DNA of 64,000 bases, from the NCBI RefSeq assembly GCF_003319115.1, contig NZ_QOHF01000010.1:1-64000 (forward strand). The letters run 5' to 3'. Below the pieces are notes generated by a model. That model was not told where the DNA came from and did not search any database. It saw only the letters and a program-made list of their open reading frames with translations. Positions within the stretch are counted from its first letter, which is position 1, and every line of letters starts with the position of its first letter. A program made the position numbers and the translations under genes. The stretch is from Geodermatophilus sp. TF02-6. Its GTDB lineage: Bacteria; Actinomycetota; Actinomycetes; Mycobacteriales; Geodermatophilaceae. Below, in pieces: positions 26,094 through 34,868 of the stretch.

Positions 26094-27325
26094 CCGAGAC
26101 CCCGGAGGCGGGCTACCGGCAGCGGGTCGAGCGGGCCGTGCGGGACATCAGGGCCGGCAAGGCCGTCGTGGTCGTCGACGGGACGGACCGGGAGGACGAA
26201 GGCGACCTCGTGTTCGCCGCCGAGGCGGCCACGCCAGAACTCCTCGCCTTCACCGTCCGGCACGGATCGGGGTTCGTCTGCGTACCGATGCAGCAGGCCG
26301 ACCTGGAACGACTGCAGCTGCCCCAGATGTGCCCGCGCAGCGAGGACCCCTCCGGGACCGCCTACGCCGTCAGCGTCGACGCACGACACGGGGTCGGGAC
26401 GGGCATCTCGGCGACCGACCGGGCACGGACCATCCGGCTCCTCGCGGACGCCGGCACCACTCCCGACGACCTGGTCCGGCCCGGGCACGTCGTCCCCCTC
26501 CGGGCCCGGCCCGGCGGGGTGGTGGAGCGGGCCGGGCACACCGAGGCCGCTGTCGACCTGGTCACGATGGCCGGGATGCGGCCGGTCGGGGTGGTCTGCG
26601 AGCTCGTCAACGACGACGGGACGATGGCCCGCCGTCCCGATCTGGAGCGTTTCTGCCGCGAGCACGACCTCGCGCTGGTCACCATCGCCGACCTGATCGC
26701 CCACCGGCGGCAGGCCGAGCTGGAGGTGATCGGGGTCGCGGCCCGGCTGCCGACCGAGTACGGCGAGTTCCGTGCGGTCGCCTACCGCACCAACCAGGGC
26801 GATCCGGAGCATCTCGCGCTGGTCGCCGGAGAGCTCGGGGACGGGGAGGACGTGCTGGTCCGGGTGCACTCGGAGTGCCTGCCGGGCGACCTCCTCGGGT
26901 CCACGAGTTGCGACTGCGGCGGGCAGCTGCGGACGGCGTTGGCCCGCGTGGCCTCCGCGGGACGCGGCGTGGTGCTCTACCTCCGAGGCCACGAGGGCCG
27001 GAGCACCGGTCGGCTCCACGAGCTGCTCAGCCATCACCGGGAGGTAGCCGGTCGTGCGGGGCTGCCCGTGGACGCCTGGGACTGTCTCGTGGCGCGACGG
27101 ATCCTCGCGGACCTGGGCGTCCGGTCGATGCACCTGATGACGGACGACCCCGCCGCGGAGTCGGCTCCCCGCAGCCGCCGGGCGCTGGTCCCGACGACGC
27201 ACGGCACCGTCGACGTCGCCCACCTCCGTGCCAGGCGTGACCGCACGCCACCCACCCGACTCGGCGGGGTGTCGTCCCCGGCCCGGAGGCCGCTGCCGGT
27301 GGCCGGTCGCGCCGTCGGGACGTGA
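26090..27325 (+). CDS. ribBA: RibBA-type riboflavin biosynthesis protein with altered GTP cyclohydrolase II domain
   Basis: A 411-residue fusion. The N-terminal DHBP synthase domain (residues ~10-205) is complete: [16 protein letters not shown] with the acidic metal site, [14 protein letters not shown] and GHTEAAVDL. The C-terminal GTP cyclohydrolase II domain keeps the zinc cysteines ([21 protein letters not shown]). Its catalytic segment reads [15 protein letters not shown] instead of the usual R.EGRGIGL, and the stretch after it is shortened and diverged. The protein may therefore make only the four-carbon riboflavin precursor. Its place at the end of the permease operon suggests extra flavin supply for the two-component monooxygenase. 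The last ~30 residues are Arg/Pro-rich and probably disordered. Confidence 0.85.
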   Translation: MTETPEAGYRQRVERAVRDIRAGKAVVVVDGTDREDEGDLVFAAEAATPELLAFTVRHGSGFVCVPMQQADLERLQLPQMCPRSEDPSGTAYAVSVDARHGVGTGISATDRARTIRLLADAGTTPDDLVRPGHVVPLRARPGGVVERAGHTEAAVDLVTMAGMRPVGVVCELVNDDGTMARRPDLERFCREHDLALVTIADLIAHRRQAELEVIGVAARLPTEYGEFRAVAYRTNQGDPEHLALVAGELGDGEDVLVRVHSECLPGDLLGSTSCDCGGQLRTALARVASAGRGVVLYLRGHEGRSTGRLHELLSHHREVAGRAGLPVDAWDCLVARRILADLGVRSMHLMTDDPAAESAPRSRRALVPTTHGTVDVAHLRARRDRTPPTRLGGVSSPARRPLPVAGRAVGT

Positions 27326-27673
27326 CGGCAACTGCCGGGAGCCGCTGTACAGGACGACCGTGCGTTCCTCCTCGCTGGTCGCCGGGCTGGAGTCGGAGCC
27401 GCCGGCAGGTGGTGGTCAAGGCGAAGGTCCTCTCGACCGCCCACCGCCGGGGTGGTACAGCGAAGCCCTTCTGGTGTCACGGTGCTGCACCGAGGCGGCG
27501 GTGACCAGCACCGGACCCGACCTGTGGCCAGCGTGGCCACCACGTCCTCCCCGCGCCGGGAGACGACGGGCATCCGCACCGCGTTTGTGCCCTGCCGTGC
27601 CTGGCTACCCGAGGGCGCGGCGGCAGCCCGAGAACACGGGAAGGGCCGCACGCCTTCGGGGACCGGAGCTCCC
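27326..27673. other. No gene recognised
   Basis: A 348-base intergenic stretch before the thiamine-diphosphate enzyme. Open frames are low-complexity. A GGTGCTG...CAGCACC inverted repeat around 27480-27511 could be a weak terminator for the RibBA operon. The promoter of the next gene must lie here but no clear -10 element stands out. Confidence 0.4.
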
Positions 27674-29458
27674 ATGCCGAAGACCACCTCGGACCTGATC
27701 GTCGAGCGTCTGCTGGAGTGGGGGGTGGACACCTGCATCGGCATCTGCGGCGACCAGATCAACGGGTTCTTCGAGTCGCTGCGGACCCACGCCGACCAGA
27801 TGCACTTCGTGCACGTACGGCACGAGGAGGCGGCCGCGCTGGCCGCGGTGGGGTACGCGAAGTTCTCCGGGCGGATGGCGGCCGTGGTGGCCACCGCCGG
27901 GCCGGGGGCGGTGCACCTGCTGGGCGGCCTCTACGACGCCCGCATCGACGGCGCCCCGGTGCTCGCCATCACCGGGTTGTCCTACCACGACACCATCGGC
28001 ACCCACCTGCTGCAGGACCTGCCCTCCGATCGGATCCTCGCCGGCGCCTGCACCTACTCCGAGCGGGTCATGGGCCGCGCGCACGCGGTCCCGGTCACCG
28101 ACCTGGCGGTGCGCAACGCGCTGGCCAACCGGACGCCGGCGCACCTGGCGATCCCGATCGACGTCCAGTCGCAGACCGACGACACGCCGTCGTCCAAGAA
28201 CGTGCCCGGCCACACCTCGACCGCCGCCCAGCCCACGGTGGTCAGCCCGCCGGAGGAGCAGCTGCACCGGGCCGCGCAGCTGCTCAACTCCTGCAGCCGG
28301 GTGGCGATCTGCGCCGGCGCCGGCGCCCGCGGCGCGGGGGACGCGCTCGAGCAGGTGGCCGAGCTGCTCGGGGCGCCGATCGTCAAGGCGGGGCTGGGCA
28401 AGGACGCCGTCCCCGACGACAGCCCCTACACCACCGGCGGGATGGGGCTGATCGGCACCCGGCCGTCGCACGAGGCGTTCGAGAACTGCGACGGCTTCCT
28501 CGTCGTCGGCTCCGCCACGCCGTACGCCGAGTTCTGGCCGCGGCCCGGGCAGGCCCGCGGCGTGCAGGTCGACCTGCACGGCGACCGGATCGCGCTGCGC
28601 TACCCGGTCGAGGTGGGGCTGGTCGGTGACGCCGGGACGACGTTGCGTGCGCTGGCGCCGCTGCTCGAGCGCAAGGAGGACCGCTCGTTCCTGGAGCAGG
28701 CCCAGCAGCACACCCGGGACTGGTGGGACCTGCTGCGTCGACAGGCCGAGTCGCGCGACGTCCCGATGAAGCCGCAGGTGCTCACCTGGCAGCTGTCCGA
28801 GGCGCTGCCGGACGACGCGATCGTCACCGGCGTCGCGGGCACCGTGACGGCCTGGGGTGGGCGGATCCGGCTGCGCCGCGGCATGCAGTACTCGTTCTCC
28901 GGCACGCTGTGCTCGATGGGCTCGGCGGTGCCCTACGCGATCGGCGCGCAGCTGGCCAACCCCGGCCGCCCGGTGGTCGCCTTCACCGGCGACGGCAGCA
29001 TGGCGATGGGCATGGGAGAGCTGGCCACCCTGGCGCAGAACGACCTGCCGATCACCGTCGTGGTGGTCAACAACGGCTCGCTGGCCATGGAGGTGTACGA
29101 GCAGAACGCGCTGCTGGGCAACCCCCAGTACGCCTGCCAGCTCTCCCCGGTCGACTTCGCGCAGGTCGCCCAGGCGTGCGGCGTGCGCGGCTTCCGGCTG
29201 GAGGATCCGGCCGACGCGCCCCGGGTGCTGGCCGAGGCGCTCGCCCACGACGGCCCGGCACTGGTCGACGCGGTGGTCACGCCGGACGAGCACCCGTTCG
29301 CCGACACCCTGAAGCCGGCCCAGGCGCAGAAGATGCTGACAGCGTTCGAGCGCGGTGAACCCGCCGCGCACCCCATCACCGAGAACCTGCTCGACTCCGG
29401 GATCGTGGAGATGTCACCGGCGCTCCAGTCGATCCGCGACCAGCTGAGCAGGTACTGA
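27674..29458 (+). CDS. Thiamine-diphosphate-dependent enzyme, pyruvate oxidase/acetolactate synthase-like (copy 1)
   Basis: A 594-residue protein with three ThDP-enzyme domains. The N-terminal pyrimidine-binding domain contains the activating Glu in HVRHEEAAALAAVGYAK. A central domain follows, then the C-terminal pyrophosphate-binding domain with the GDGS...NN metal motif (FTGDGSMAMGMGELATL, ending VVVVNNGSL). The nearest well-known family is PoxB-like pyruvate dehydrogenase (quinone)/pyruvate oxidase, but the substrate is not certain. ATG at 27674 begins the domain directly (MPKTTSDLIVERLLEWGVDT). It is convergent with the GMC oxidoreductase operon, which begins with a second enzyme of the same family. 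Confidence 0.88.
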   Translation: MPKTTSDLIVERLLEWGVDTCIGICGDQINGFFESLRTHADQMHFVHVRHEEAAALAAVGYAKFSGRMAAVVATAGPGAVHLLGGLYDARIDGAPVLAITGLSYHDTIGTHLLQDLPSDRILAGACTYSERVMGRAHAVPVTDLAVRNALANRTPAHLAIPIDVQSQTDDTPSSKNVPGHTSTAAQPTVVSPPEEQLHRAAQLLNSCSRVAICAGAGARGAGDALEQVAELLGAPIVKAGLGKDAVPDDSPYTTGGMGLIGTRPSHEAFENCDGFLVVGSATPYAEFWPRPGQARGVQVDLHGDRIALRYPVEVGLVGDAGTTLRALAPLLERKEDRSFLEQAQQHTRDWWDLLRRQAESRDVPMKPQVLTWQLSEALPDDAIVTGVAGTVTAWGGRIRLRRGMQYSFSGTLCSMGSAVPYAIGAQLANPGRPVVAFTGDGSMAMGMGELATLAQNDLPITVVVVNNGSLAMEVYEQNALLGNPQYACQLSPVDFAQVAQACGVRGFRLEDPADAPRVLAEALAHDGPALVDAVVTPDEHPFADTLKPAQAQKMLTAFERGEPAAHPITENLLDSGIVEMSPALQSIRDQLSRY

Positions 29459-29629
29459 GGCGCCAGCACGCTGCCAGACCTCCCGGGAGCGGGTGGCCGT
29501 GAGCGCCGTCACTCGAGCGTCCCCGTCGGCCTCGAGGGGGACGCCGGTGGCACCCGGTAGACCTGGACGTCGACCGCGGTCACCGGGGCCGAGGAGGTCG
29601 CCGCGGTCATCGCGCCGGTGCTGCCGGGG

Positions 29630-31300
29630 TCACCGCCGCGCTCCCGTCGGCGTCCCGCCGCGCGAGGTCGCCAGCAGCCGGTCGGCGAACCGCGCCGCCA
29701 GCGCCATGATCGTCAGCGCGGGGTTCGCCGAGCCCTGGGTGGGCAGCACGCTGCCGTCGGTGATGAACAGGTTCGGCACCGCGAACGTGCGCTGGTCGGC
29801 GTCGACCACCCCGGAGCGCTCGTCGGCCGCCATCCGGCAGCCGCCGACCAGGTGAGCGTAGCGCTGGATGGTCATCACCTCGGTGGCGCCGGCCGCCCGC
29901 ATCATCTCCTCCATCGTCTGCGCGGCGGCCTTGACCAGCTGCTCGTCGTTGTCGCACTGGCTGTAGGAGAAGTTGGCCACCGGCAGCCCGTGACGGTCCT
30001 CGACGTCGGCCAGGGTGACCGAGTTGCGGTACTGCGGCAGGAACTCGCACAACGCCCCGAAGACCGCCCAGTGGTTGTAGTCGCGCATGTACTCGCGCAG
30101 CACCGCTCCCCAGTGCCCCTGGGCGGTGACGTGCTCGGAGTAGGTGATCGGCAGCGGGGAGACCGTCTGCAGCGAGAACCCGCGCTGGTAGGGCTTGGTC
30201 GGGTCGGTCTCGTAGAACTGTTCGCTGGAGGCCTCCGGGGGAGGTGCTTTGTACATGCGCACCTCCCGCTCGAAGCGCCCGGAGGTCTGCGGCGCGCCCT
30301 GCACCATGAGGTAGCGCCCGACCTGCCCGAAGTCGTTGCACAGCCCGTCGGGGAAGCGCCTGGAGGCGCTCAGCAGCAGCAGCCGCGGGGTCTCGATGGA
30401 GTACCCGGCGACGGCGACCATGCGCGCCCGCTGCACGTGCGCCACGCCGTTGCGCAGGTACTCCACCCCGGTCGCCCGGCCGGTGCGCTCGTCGACGCAG
30501 ACCCGGGTGACCATGCAGCCGGCGCGCACCTCCGCCCCGTGTGCCAGGGCGTCGGGCACGTGGGTGATGAGCGGGGACGCCTTGGCGTTGACCTTGCACC
30601 CCTGCAGGCAGAAGCCCCGGTAGATGCAGTGCTGGCGGTTGCCGAAGCGGCCGTTGGGGATGGCCACCGGCCCCACCCGCGCCTCGATGCCGGCGGCCCA
30701 GGCCGCTCGCAGGAAGGTCTCCCCGTTGCCGCCCAGCCGGTGGGCGTGGTGGGGGTAGGTGTGCGGGTCGCCCCACGGCCACGGCTCCCCGGCCACGGGG
30801 AGCTCGGACTCGATGTCCTCGTAGTAGGGCTTGAGGTCGGCGTAGCCGATCGGCCAGTCCGCCCCGACCCCGTCGTCGGTGGCGGTGCGGAAGTCCGAGG
30901 GGTGGAACCGGGGGGTGTAGCCGGCGAAGTGGACCATGGAGCCGCCCACGCCGCGCCCGGAGTTGTTCGACCCGAGCGGTACCGGGGTCTCGCCGCTGAT
31001 CACCCGCGGCTCGGTCCAGTAGATGCGGTGGGAGCCGCGCTCGTCGCTGACCCAGTCCAGGTCGGGGTCCCAGAACGGGCCGGCGTCGAGGGCCACGACG
31101 GTGCAGCCGGCGCGGGCCAGGCGCTGCAGGACGGTGGCACCGCCGGCGCCGCAGCCGACGACGACCAGGTCGACCTCGTCGTCGTCGGCGAAGCGGCGCA
31201 TGTCGGCCCGCAGCCGGTGGTTGGTGCGGTCCTGGCCGTCGGGGACGAGCCACGCCGAGGCGTTGCGCGCCCGGATCGAGGCGTCGGACAGTCGCCTCAC
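29630..31300 (-). CDS. GMC-family oxidoreductase (gluconate dehydrogenase-like large subunit)
   Basis: A 556-residue FAD enzyme. The N-terminal dinucleotide fold is VDLVVVGCGAGGATVLQRLA, then SGRGVGGSMVHFAGYTPRFH (the GMC substrate/FAD loop). RCMAADERSGVVD and LFITDGSVLPTQGSANPALT form the C-terminal signature with the active-site region. GMC enzymes oxidise alcohols or sugars. Partnered with a subunit-3 type protein, as here, they form membrane sugar-acid dehydrogenases feeding the respiratory chain. No Tat signal is evident on this subunit. The GTG start overlaps the subunit-3 gene stop (GTGA). Confidence 0.88.
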   Translation of the reverse strand: MRRLSDASIRARNASAWLVPDGQDRTNHRLRADMRRFADDDEVDLVVVGCGAGGATVLQRLARAGCTVVALDAGPFWDPDLDWVSDERGSHRIYWTEPRVISGETPVPLGSNNSGRGVGGSMVHFAGYTPRFHPSDFRTATDDGVGADWPIGYADLKPYYEDIESELPVAGEPWPWGDPHTYPHHAHRLGGNGETFLRAAWAAGIEARVGPVAIPNGRFGNRQHCIYRGFCLQGCKVNAKASPLITHVPDALAHGAEVRAGCMVTRVCVDERTGRATGVEYLRNGVAHVQRARMVAVAGYSIETPRLLLLSASRRFPDGLCNDFGQVGRYLMVQGAPQTSGRFEREVRMYKAPPPEASSEQFYETDPTKPYQRGFSLQTVSPLPITYSEHVTAQGHWGAVLREYMRDYNHWAVFGALCEFLPQYRNSVTLADVEDRHGLPVANFSYSQCDNDEQLVKAAAQTMEEMMRAAGATEVMTIQRYAHLVGGCRMAADERSGVVDADQRTFAVPNLFITDGSVLPTQGSANPALTIMALAARFADRLLATSRGGTPTGARR

Positions 31301-32046
31301 GAGTCCTGCCCCTGCACCGGCGGGTCGTTCCCCTCCGGCGGGCCCTGCCGTCCCGGTCGGACCCGGGTGTTGCGCTCGTGCTCGGCGCGGGCCTGCTCGA
31401 TGCGCTGCCCGGCGGTCACCGGGTCGGTGGGTGCTGCGTCGGCGACCTCCCAGTTCTCCCGCTTGTCGATGCCGGTGCTCTTGTACCCGCGCGGATAGGC
31501 CGGGCCGCCGAAGCCGATCTCGTTCCAGGCCCAGGGGTGGGCGTAGAACTCCGCGCAGGCATAGCGGGTCCACAGGCTCCACACCCGGGAGGCGGGCAGG
31601 TCGTGCCAGGCGCCCTCGGTCTGCTGCACCGCGGCGACGAGGTCGCCCTGGTCGGCCCAGTCGAGCTCGCCGAAGCCCCGGCCGAAGCGCTCGCGGGCGT
31701 CGGCGTCCAGCGCGGCCAGGGAGCGGCGCCACGCCTCGGCGTCGTCGGGCATCCCCTCGTAGACGTAGCCGTCGGTCTCCCCGGAGGCCAGCCGGGCGTC
31801 GATCATCGGCAGCACCGGGACCTTCGGCTCGCCGTCCTGTCCGAGGATCTGGTCGACCAGCGGGGTGGCCACTGCCTGCTCGGCCGCGGTGAAGAAGACC
31901 AGCTGGTCGTTGGGGCTCAGCCGGGCCAGGATCATGCCGGTGGTGACGTCGTCCTGCCGCTTGAGCTCGTCGAGGACGTCGTAGCCGGGGTAGCGGCCCC
32001 GGCCCTGCGGGGTGACGCCGCGCAGCGACGGTGGGCGGAACGGCAC
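31297..32046 (-). CDS. Gluconate 2-dehydrogenase subunit 3 family protein
   Basis: A 249-residue protein resembling the small subunit (subunit 3) of GMC-type sugar dehydrogenases, which accompanies and helps export or stabilise the flavin subunit. Suggestive segments are LSPNDQLVFFTAAEQAVATPL near the N-terminus and WTRYACAEFYAHPWAWNEIG followed by FGGPAYPRGY near the C-terminus. The extreme C-terminal ~50 residues are polar and Pro-rich. It sits between a small membrane protein gene and the GMC gene with overlapping or close junctions, so one complex is likely. Confidence 0.8.
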   Translation of the reverse strand: MPFRPPSLRGVTPQGRGRYPGYDVLDELKRQDDVTTGMILARLSPNDQLVFFTAAEQAVATPLVDQILGQDGEPKVPVLPMIDARLASGETDGYVYEGMPDDAEAWRRSLAALDADARERFGRGFGELDWADQGDLVAAVQQTEGAWHDLPASRVWSLWTRYACAEFYAHPWAWNEIGFGGPAYPRGYKSTGIDKRENWEVADAAPTDPVTAGQRIEQARAEHERNTRVRPGRQGPPEGNDPPVQGQDS

Positions 32047-32050
32047 GTCG

Positions 32051-32554
32051 TCAGAACTCCTCGCGGCGCAGCGCCGAGGCCAGCAGGCCCATCCCGCCGA
32101 CCAGGCTGGCCAGCGCGGGGGCGAAGGCCGGTGGACCCATCTCCACGTTGTAGCGCAGGTTGTGCACCCCGCCGGGCTTGCTCAGGATGCCCCGCCAGTG
32201 CAGGACGGTGCCCTGCAGACCGTTGGCGATGACCACGAGTGAGGCGACCGGCAGCACCCTCCGGGCCGCGCGCTCGGAGAACACCGCGGCGACCCCGGCC
32301 GGTGCCAGCGACGGCACGATGACCACCGGCCACCACATCATCTTGTTGCCGAAGCTGGCCGAGTCGTGCTCGGTGAAGATCTCGCCGGCGGTGACCAGCG
32401 CGCCGCCGGCGGCCAGGGCGGCCAGAGTGCGCTCGAAGCGGCCGGTGCGCACGTCGTGCAGCACCGTCTGCAGCGGGCCGCGGCGCACCGGCAGGGGCGC
32501 GCGGCGGCGCACCATGCCGGTCACCGAGCCGGTCAGGCGCCTGCGGGCGCTCAC
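32051..32554 (-). CDS. Small membrane protein of the GMC oxidoreductase operon
   Basis: A 167-residue protein with about four hydrophobic segments (near residues 43-60, 75-95, 103-122 and 140-160) after a basic N-terminus. Family not recognised. Between segments two and three a short basic loop is present. It contains few His residues (HDSASF, VLHWRG), so haem binding is not obvious. Its GTG overlaps the ThDP enzyme stop upstream, and it ends five bases before the subunit-3 gene. It may anchor the oxidoreductase to the membrane, which is inference from context. Confidence 0.7.
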   Translation of the reverse strand: MSARRRLTGSVTGMVRRRAPLPVRRGPLQTVLHDVRTGRFERTLAALAAGGALVTAGEIFTEHDSASFGNKMMWWPVVIVPSLAPAGVAAVFSERAARRVLPVASLVVIANGLQGTVLHWRGILSKPGGVHNLRYNVEMGPPAFAPALASLVGGMGLLASALRREEF

Positions 32555-34317
32555 GAGGTCCACTCGCGGATCTTGTCCTTGACGATGGTGGTGACCGTCT
32601 CCGCCTTGTGCGGCTGCCCGCGGAGGAACGCCTCGGTGAACGCCTTGGCCTGCTTGAACTCGATGGTGCCGGGGATCGGCGGCTCGTTGGGGTTGACGTC
32701 CACGTCGACCAGGGCAGGGCCGGGGGAGGCGAAGGCCTCGCGGACGGCGTCGGCCACGCGGGCGGGGTCCTTGACCTTCTCGCCGTGGGCGCCGCAGCCG
32801 CGCGCCCAGGTGGAGAAGTCGGTCTCCGGCTGCAGGTGGCGCACCGCGTACTCGGGGTAGCCCAGCTCGATCTGCTCCCACAGGATCTGCCCGTAGGCGT
32901 TGTTGTTGTTGATGACGACCTTGATCGGCAGCTCCTCGCGCACCGCGGTGATGAAGTCGGCCATGAGCATCGCGAAGCCGCCGTCGCCGACGAAGGCGAC
33001 GACCTGCCGGCCGGGGAAGGCGCGCTGGATGCCGATGGCGTACGGCAGCCCGGGCGCCATCGTGGCCAGGTTGCCCGACAGGTAGAACTCCCGGCCGCCG
33101 CGGATCGTCCAGTGCCGCGCCGCCCAGGTGGCGATGGTGCCGGAGTCGCAGGTGAGGATCGCGTCGTCGGTCGCGACGTCGTCGATGACCCCCATGAGGT
33201 ACTGGGGGGCGATCGGGTCGCGGTCGGCGTCCTCCAGCGACTCCATCTCCCGGCGCCACTTCGCCATGTCCTCCTGCGCTCCCTGCAGGAACGAGCGGTC
33301 CTCGGCGCGGGTCAGCATCGGCAGCAGCGCGGCGAGCGCCTTCTTCGCGTCGGCGGTGACCGGGGCCTCGACCGGCAGGCGCATGCCCAGCAGGGTCGGG
33401 TCGGCGTCGATCTGCACCGCGCGCACCGACCCCGGCTTCGGCAGGTAGCTGGCGTAGGGGTAGGAGGTGCCGACCATGAGCAGGGTGTCGCAACCGGCGA
33501 CGACCTCGTCGCTGGGCCGGGTGCCGAGCAGCCCCAGGCCCCCGGTGGTCAACGGGTGGTCGTCGGGGACGACCTGCTTGCCGGGCAGGGTCTTGATGAT
33601 CGGTGCGCCCAGGGCGTCGGCGACGGCCAGCACCTCCTCGCGGGCGTGCTTGGCGCCCACCCCGACGAGCATCGCGACCTTGGCGCCGGCGTTGAGGACT
33701 TCGGCCGCCCGGGCCAGGTCGGCGGGGTCGGGGGGCAGCTGCGGCACGCTGATGTTCGGGTCGCTCGCGGGCGCCTCACCCGGGCCGACGTGCCGGTAGG
33801 GGTCCTCGGTGACCGGGGCGACCTGCAGGTCGTTGGGGAAGGTCAGGTGGGCCACGGTGCGCTTGGCCAGCGCGTTGCGGATCGCCAGGTCGACCACCGC
33901 CGGCATCTGCAGGGGGCTGGTCACCATGAGGTTGTAGGCGGCCAGGTCCTGGTACAGCCGGTCCAGGTGCACCTCCTGCTGGTAGTTGGTGCCCAGCACG
34001 TTGGTCGCCTGCATACCGGTCAGCGCGAGCACCGGGACGTGGTCGAGCTTGGCGTCGTACAGCCCGTTGAGCAGGTGGATCGCCCCCGGCCCCGACGTCG
34101 CCACGCACACCCCGAGCTTCCCGGTGGCCTTGGCGTACCCGGTGGCCATGAACGCCGCCGCCTCCTCGTGGTGCACCAGCACGAACCGCAGCTGGTCGGA
34201 GGTGCGGCGGAACCCCTCCATCAGGCCGTTGATGCCGTCCCCGGGGAGCCCGAAGACCGTGTCCACGCCCCAGGCGACCAGCCGCTTGGCCAGGCTCTCG
34301 CCGACGATCTCGTCCAT
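32551..34317 (-). CDS. Thiamine-diphosphate-dependent enzyme, pyruvate dehydrogenase (quinone)/PoxB-like (copy 2)
   Basis: A 588-residue ThDP enzyme paralogous to the protein at 27674. It begins MDEIVGESLAKRLVAWGVDT. The catalytic Glu is in VLVHHEEAAAFMATGYAKAT, and the metal motif is FVGDGGFAMLMADFITAV followed by VINNNAYGQILWEQ. The C-terminal region lacks an obvious membrane-binding amphipathic helix of PoxB type, ending in KDKIREWTS. AAGGAG lies six bases before the ATG, and a (CGT)7 repeat stands directly upstream of it. It is the first gene of the four-gene operon with the GMC dehydrogenase, suggesting a shared metabolic path from sugar acid or keto acid to acetate. Confidence 0.88.
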   Translation of the reverse strand: MDEIVGESLAKRLVAWGVDTVFGLPGDGINGLMEGFRRTSDQLRFVLVHHEEAAAFMATGYAKATGKLGVCVATSGPGAIHLLNGLYDAKLDHVPVLALTGMQATNVLGTNYQQEVHLDRLYQDLAAYNLMVTSPLQMPAVVDLAIRNALAKRTVAHLTFPNDLQVAPVTEDPYRHVGPGEAPASDPNISVPQLPPDPADLARAAEVLNAGAKVAMLVGVGAKHAREEVLAVADALGAPIIKTLPGKQVVPDDHPLTTGGLGLLGTRPSDEVVAGCDTLLMVGTSYPYASYLPKPGSVRAVQIDADPTLLGMRLPVEAPVTADAKKALAALLPMLTRAEDRSFLQGAQEDMAKWRREMESLEDADRDPIAPQYLMGVIDDVATDDAILTCDSGTIATWAARHWTIRGGREFYLSGNLATMAPGLPYAIGIQRAFPGRQVVAFVGDGGFAMLMADFITAVREELPIKVVINNNNAYGQILWEQIELGYPEYAVRHLQPETDFSTWARGCGAHGEKVKDPARVADAVREAFASPGPALVDVDVNPNEPPIPGTIEFKQAKAFTEAFLRGQPHKAETVTTIVKDKIREWTS

Positions 34318-34330
34318 GTCCGCTCCTTGT

Positions 34331-34351
34331 CGTCGTCGTCGTCGTCGTCGT
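34331..34351. repeat. Trinucleotide (CGT)7 repeat next to a ribosome-binding site
   Basis: Seven CGT units in the leader of the minus-strand ThDP gene, reading (ACG)7 in the mRNA and ending two bases before the AAGGAG ribosome site. The arrangement matches the repeat at 17278. Confidence 0.9.
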
Positions 34352-34388
34352 GGGAGGGCCGGTGGGACCTCGTTGCAGGGAGGGGTGG

Positions 34389-34580
34389 TCAGCCCCGGCG
34401 GCGTCCGACGACGAAGGCCACGGCAGCGAGGGCCAGCGCGCCCAGCACAGCGGGCCGCCTGAGGAAGCCGGCGAGCTGGCTGAACCCCGCCTTCGGGTCC
34501 ACGACCGTGCCGGCGACGTTGCCGACCATCTCGGTGACGACGTCCCCGACGGTGTTCGCTGCTGCGCGTGCTCGTCCCAT
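34389..34580 (-). CDS. Small membrane protein
   Basis: A 63-residue protein with a polar N-terminal half (RAAANTVGDVVTEMVGNVAG) and a single C-terminal membrane segment (VLGALALAAVAFVVG) closing on GRRRG. The basic end suggests the C-terminus is cytoplasmic. GGGAGG lies at good spacing from the ATG. It precedes the ThDP/GMC operon on the same strand with a 71-base gap. Family not recognised. The composition is similar to small actinobacterial stress-related membrane proteins. Confidence 0.6.
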   Translation of the reverse strand: MGRARAAANTVGDVVTEMVGNVAGTVVDPKAGFSQLAGFLRRPAVLGALALAAVAFVVGRRRG

Positions 34581-34868
34581 CACGCCTCCCGAGCTCCCCG
34601 TCACGGGTGGCCCACCGCAACGCCGCACGGGCGACTGCGGTCCGTTCCCCGATGAGCGGGTGGTAGCCGAAGCCTGTTGCAGAGCCGGCGAGGCAACGCT
34701 AGGGCACGCACCGGGACGACCGCGACCCCTTGACCGACGCGATGACGACAGCGCTGCGGATGCCAGGTCGCCGCCCTCCACCGGGCCTCACCGGCCCAGG
34801 TGTGGGGGGGCCGGTGCGCGGGCATCCAGTCCTCCCCAGCCAAGCCACGGCATCGGCAACGGAGCACC

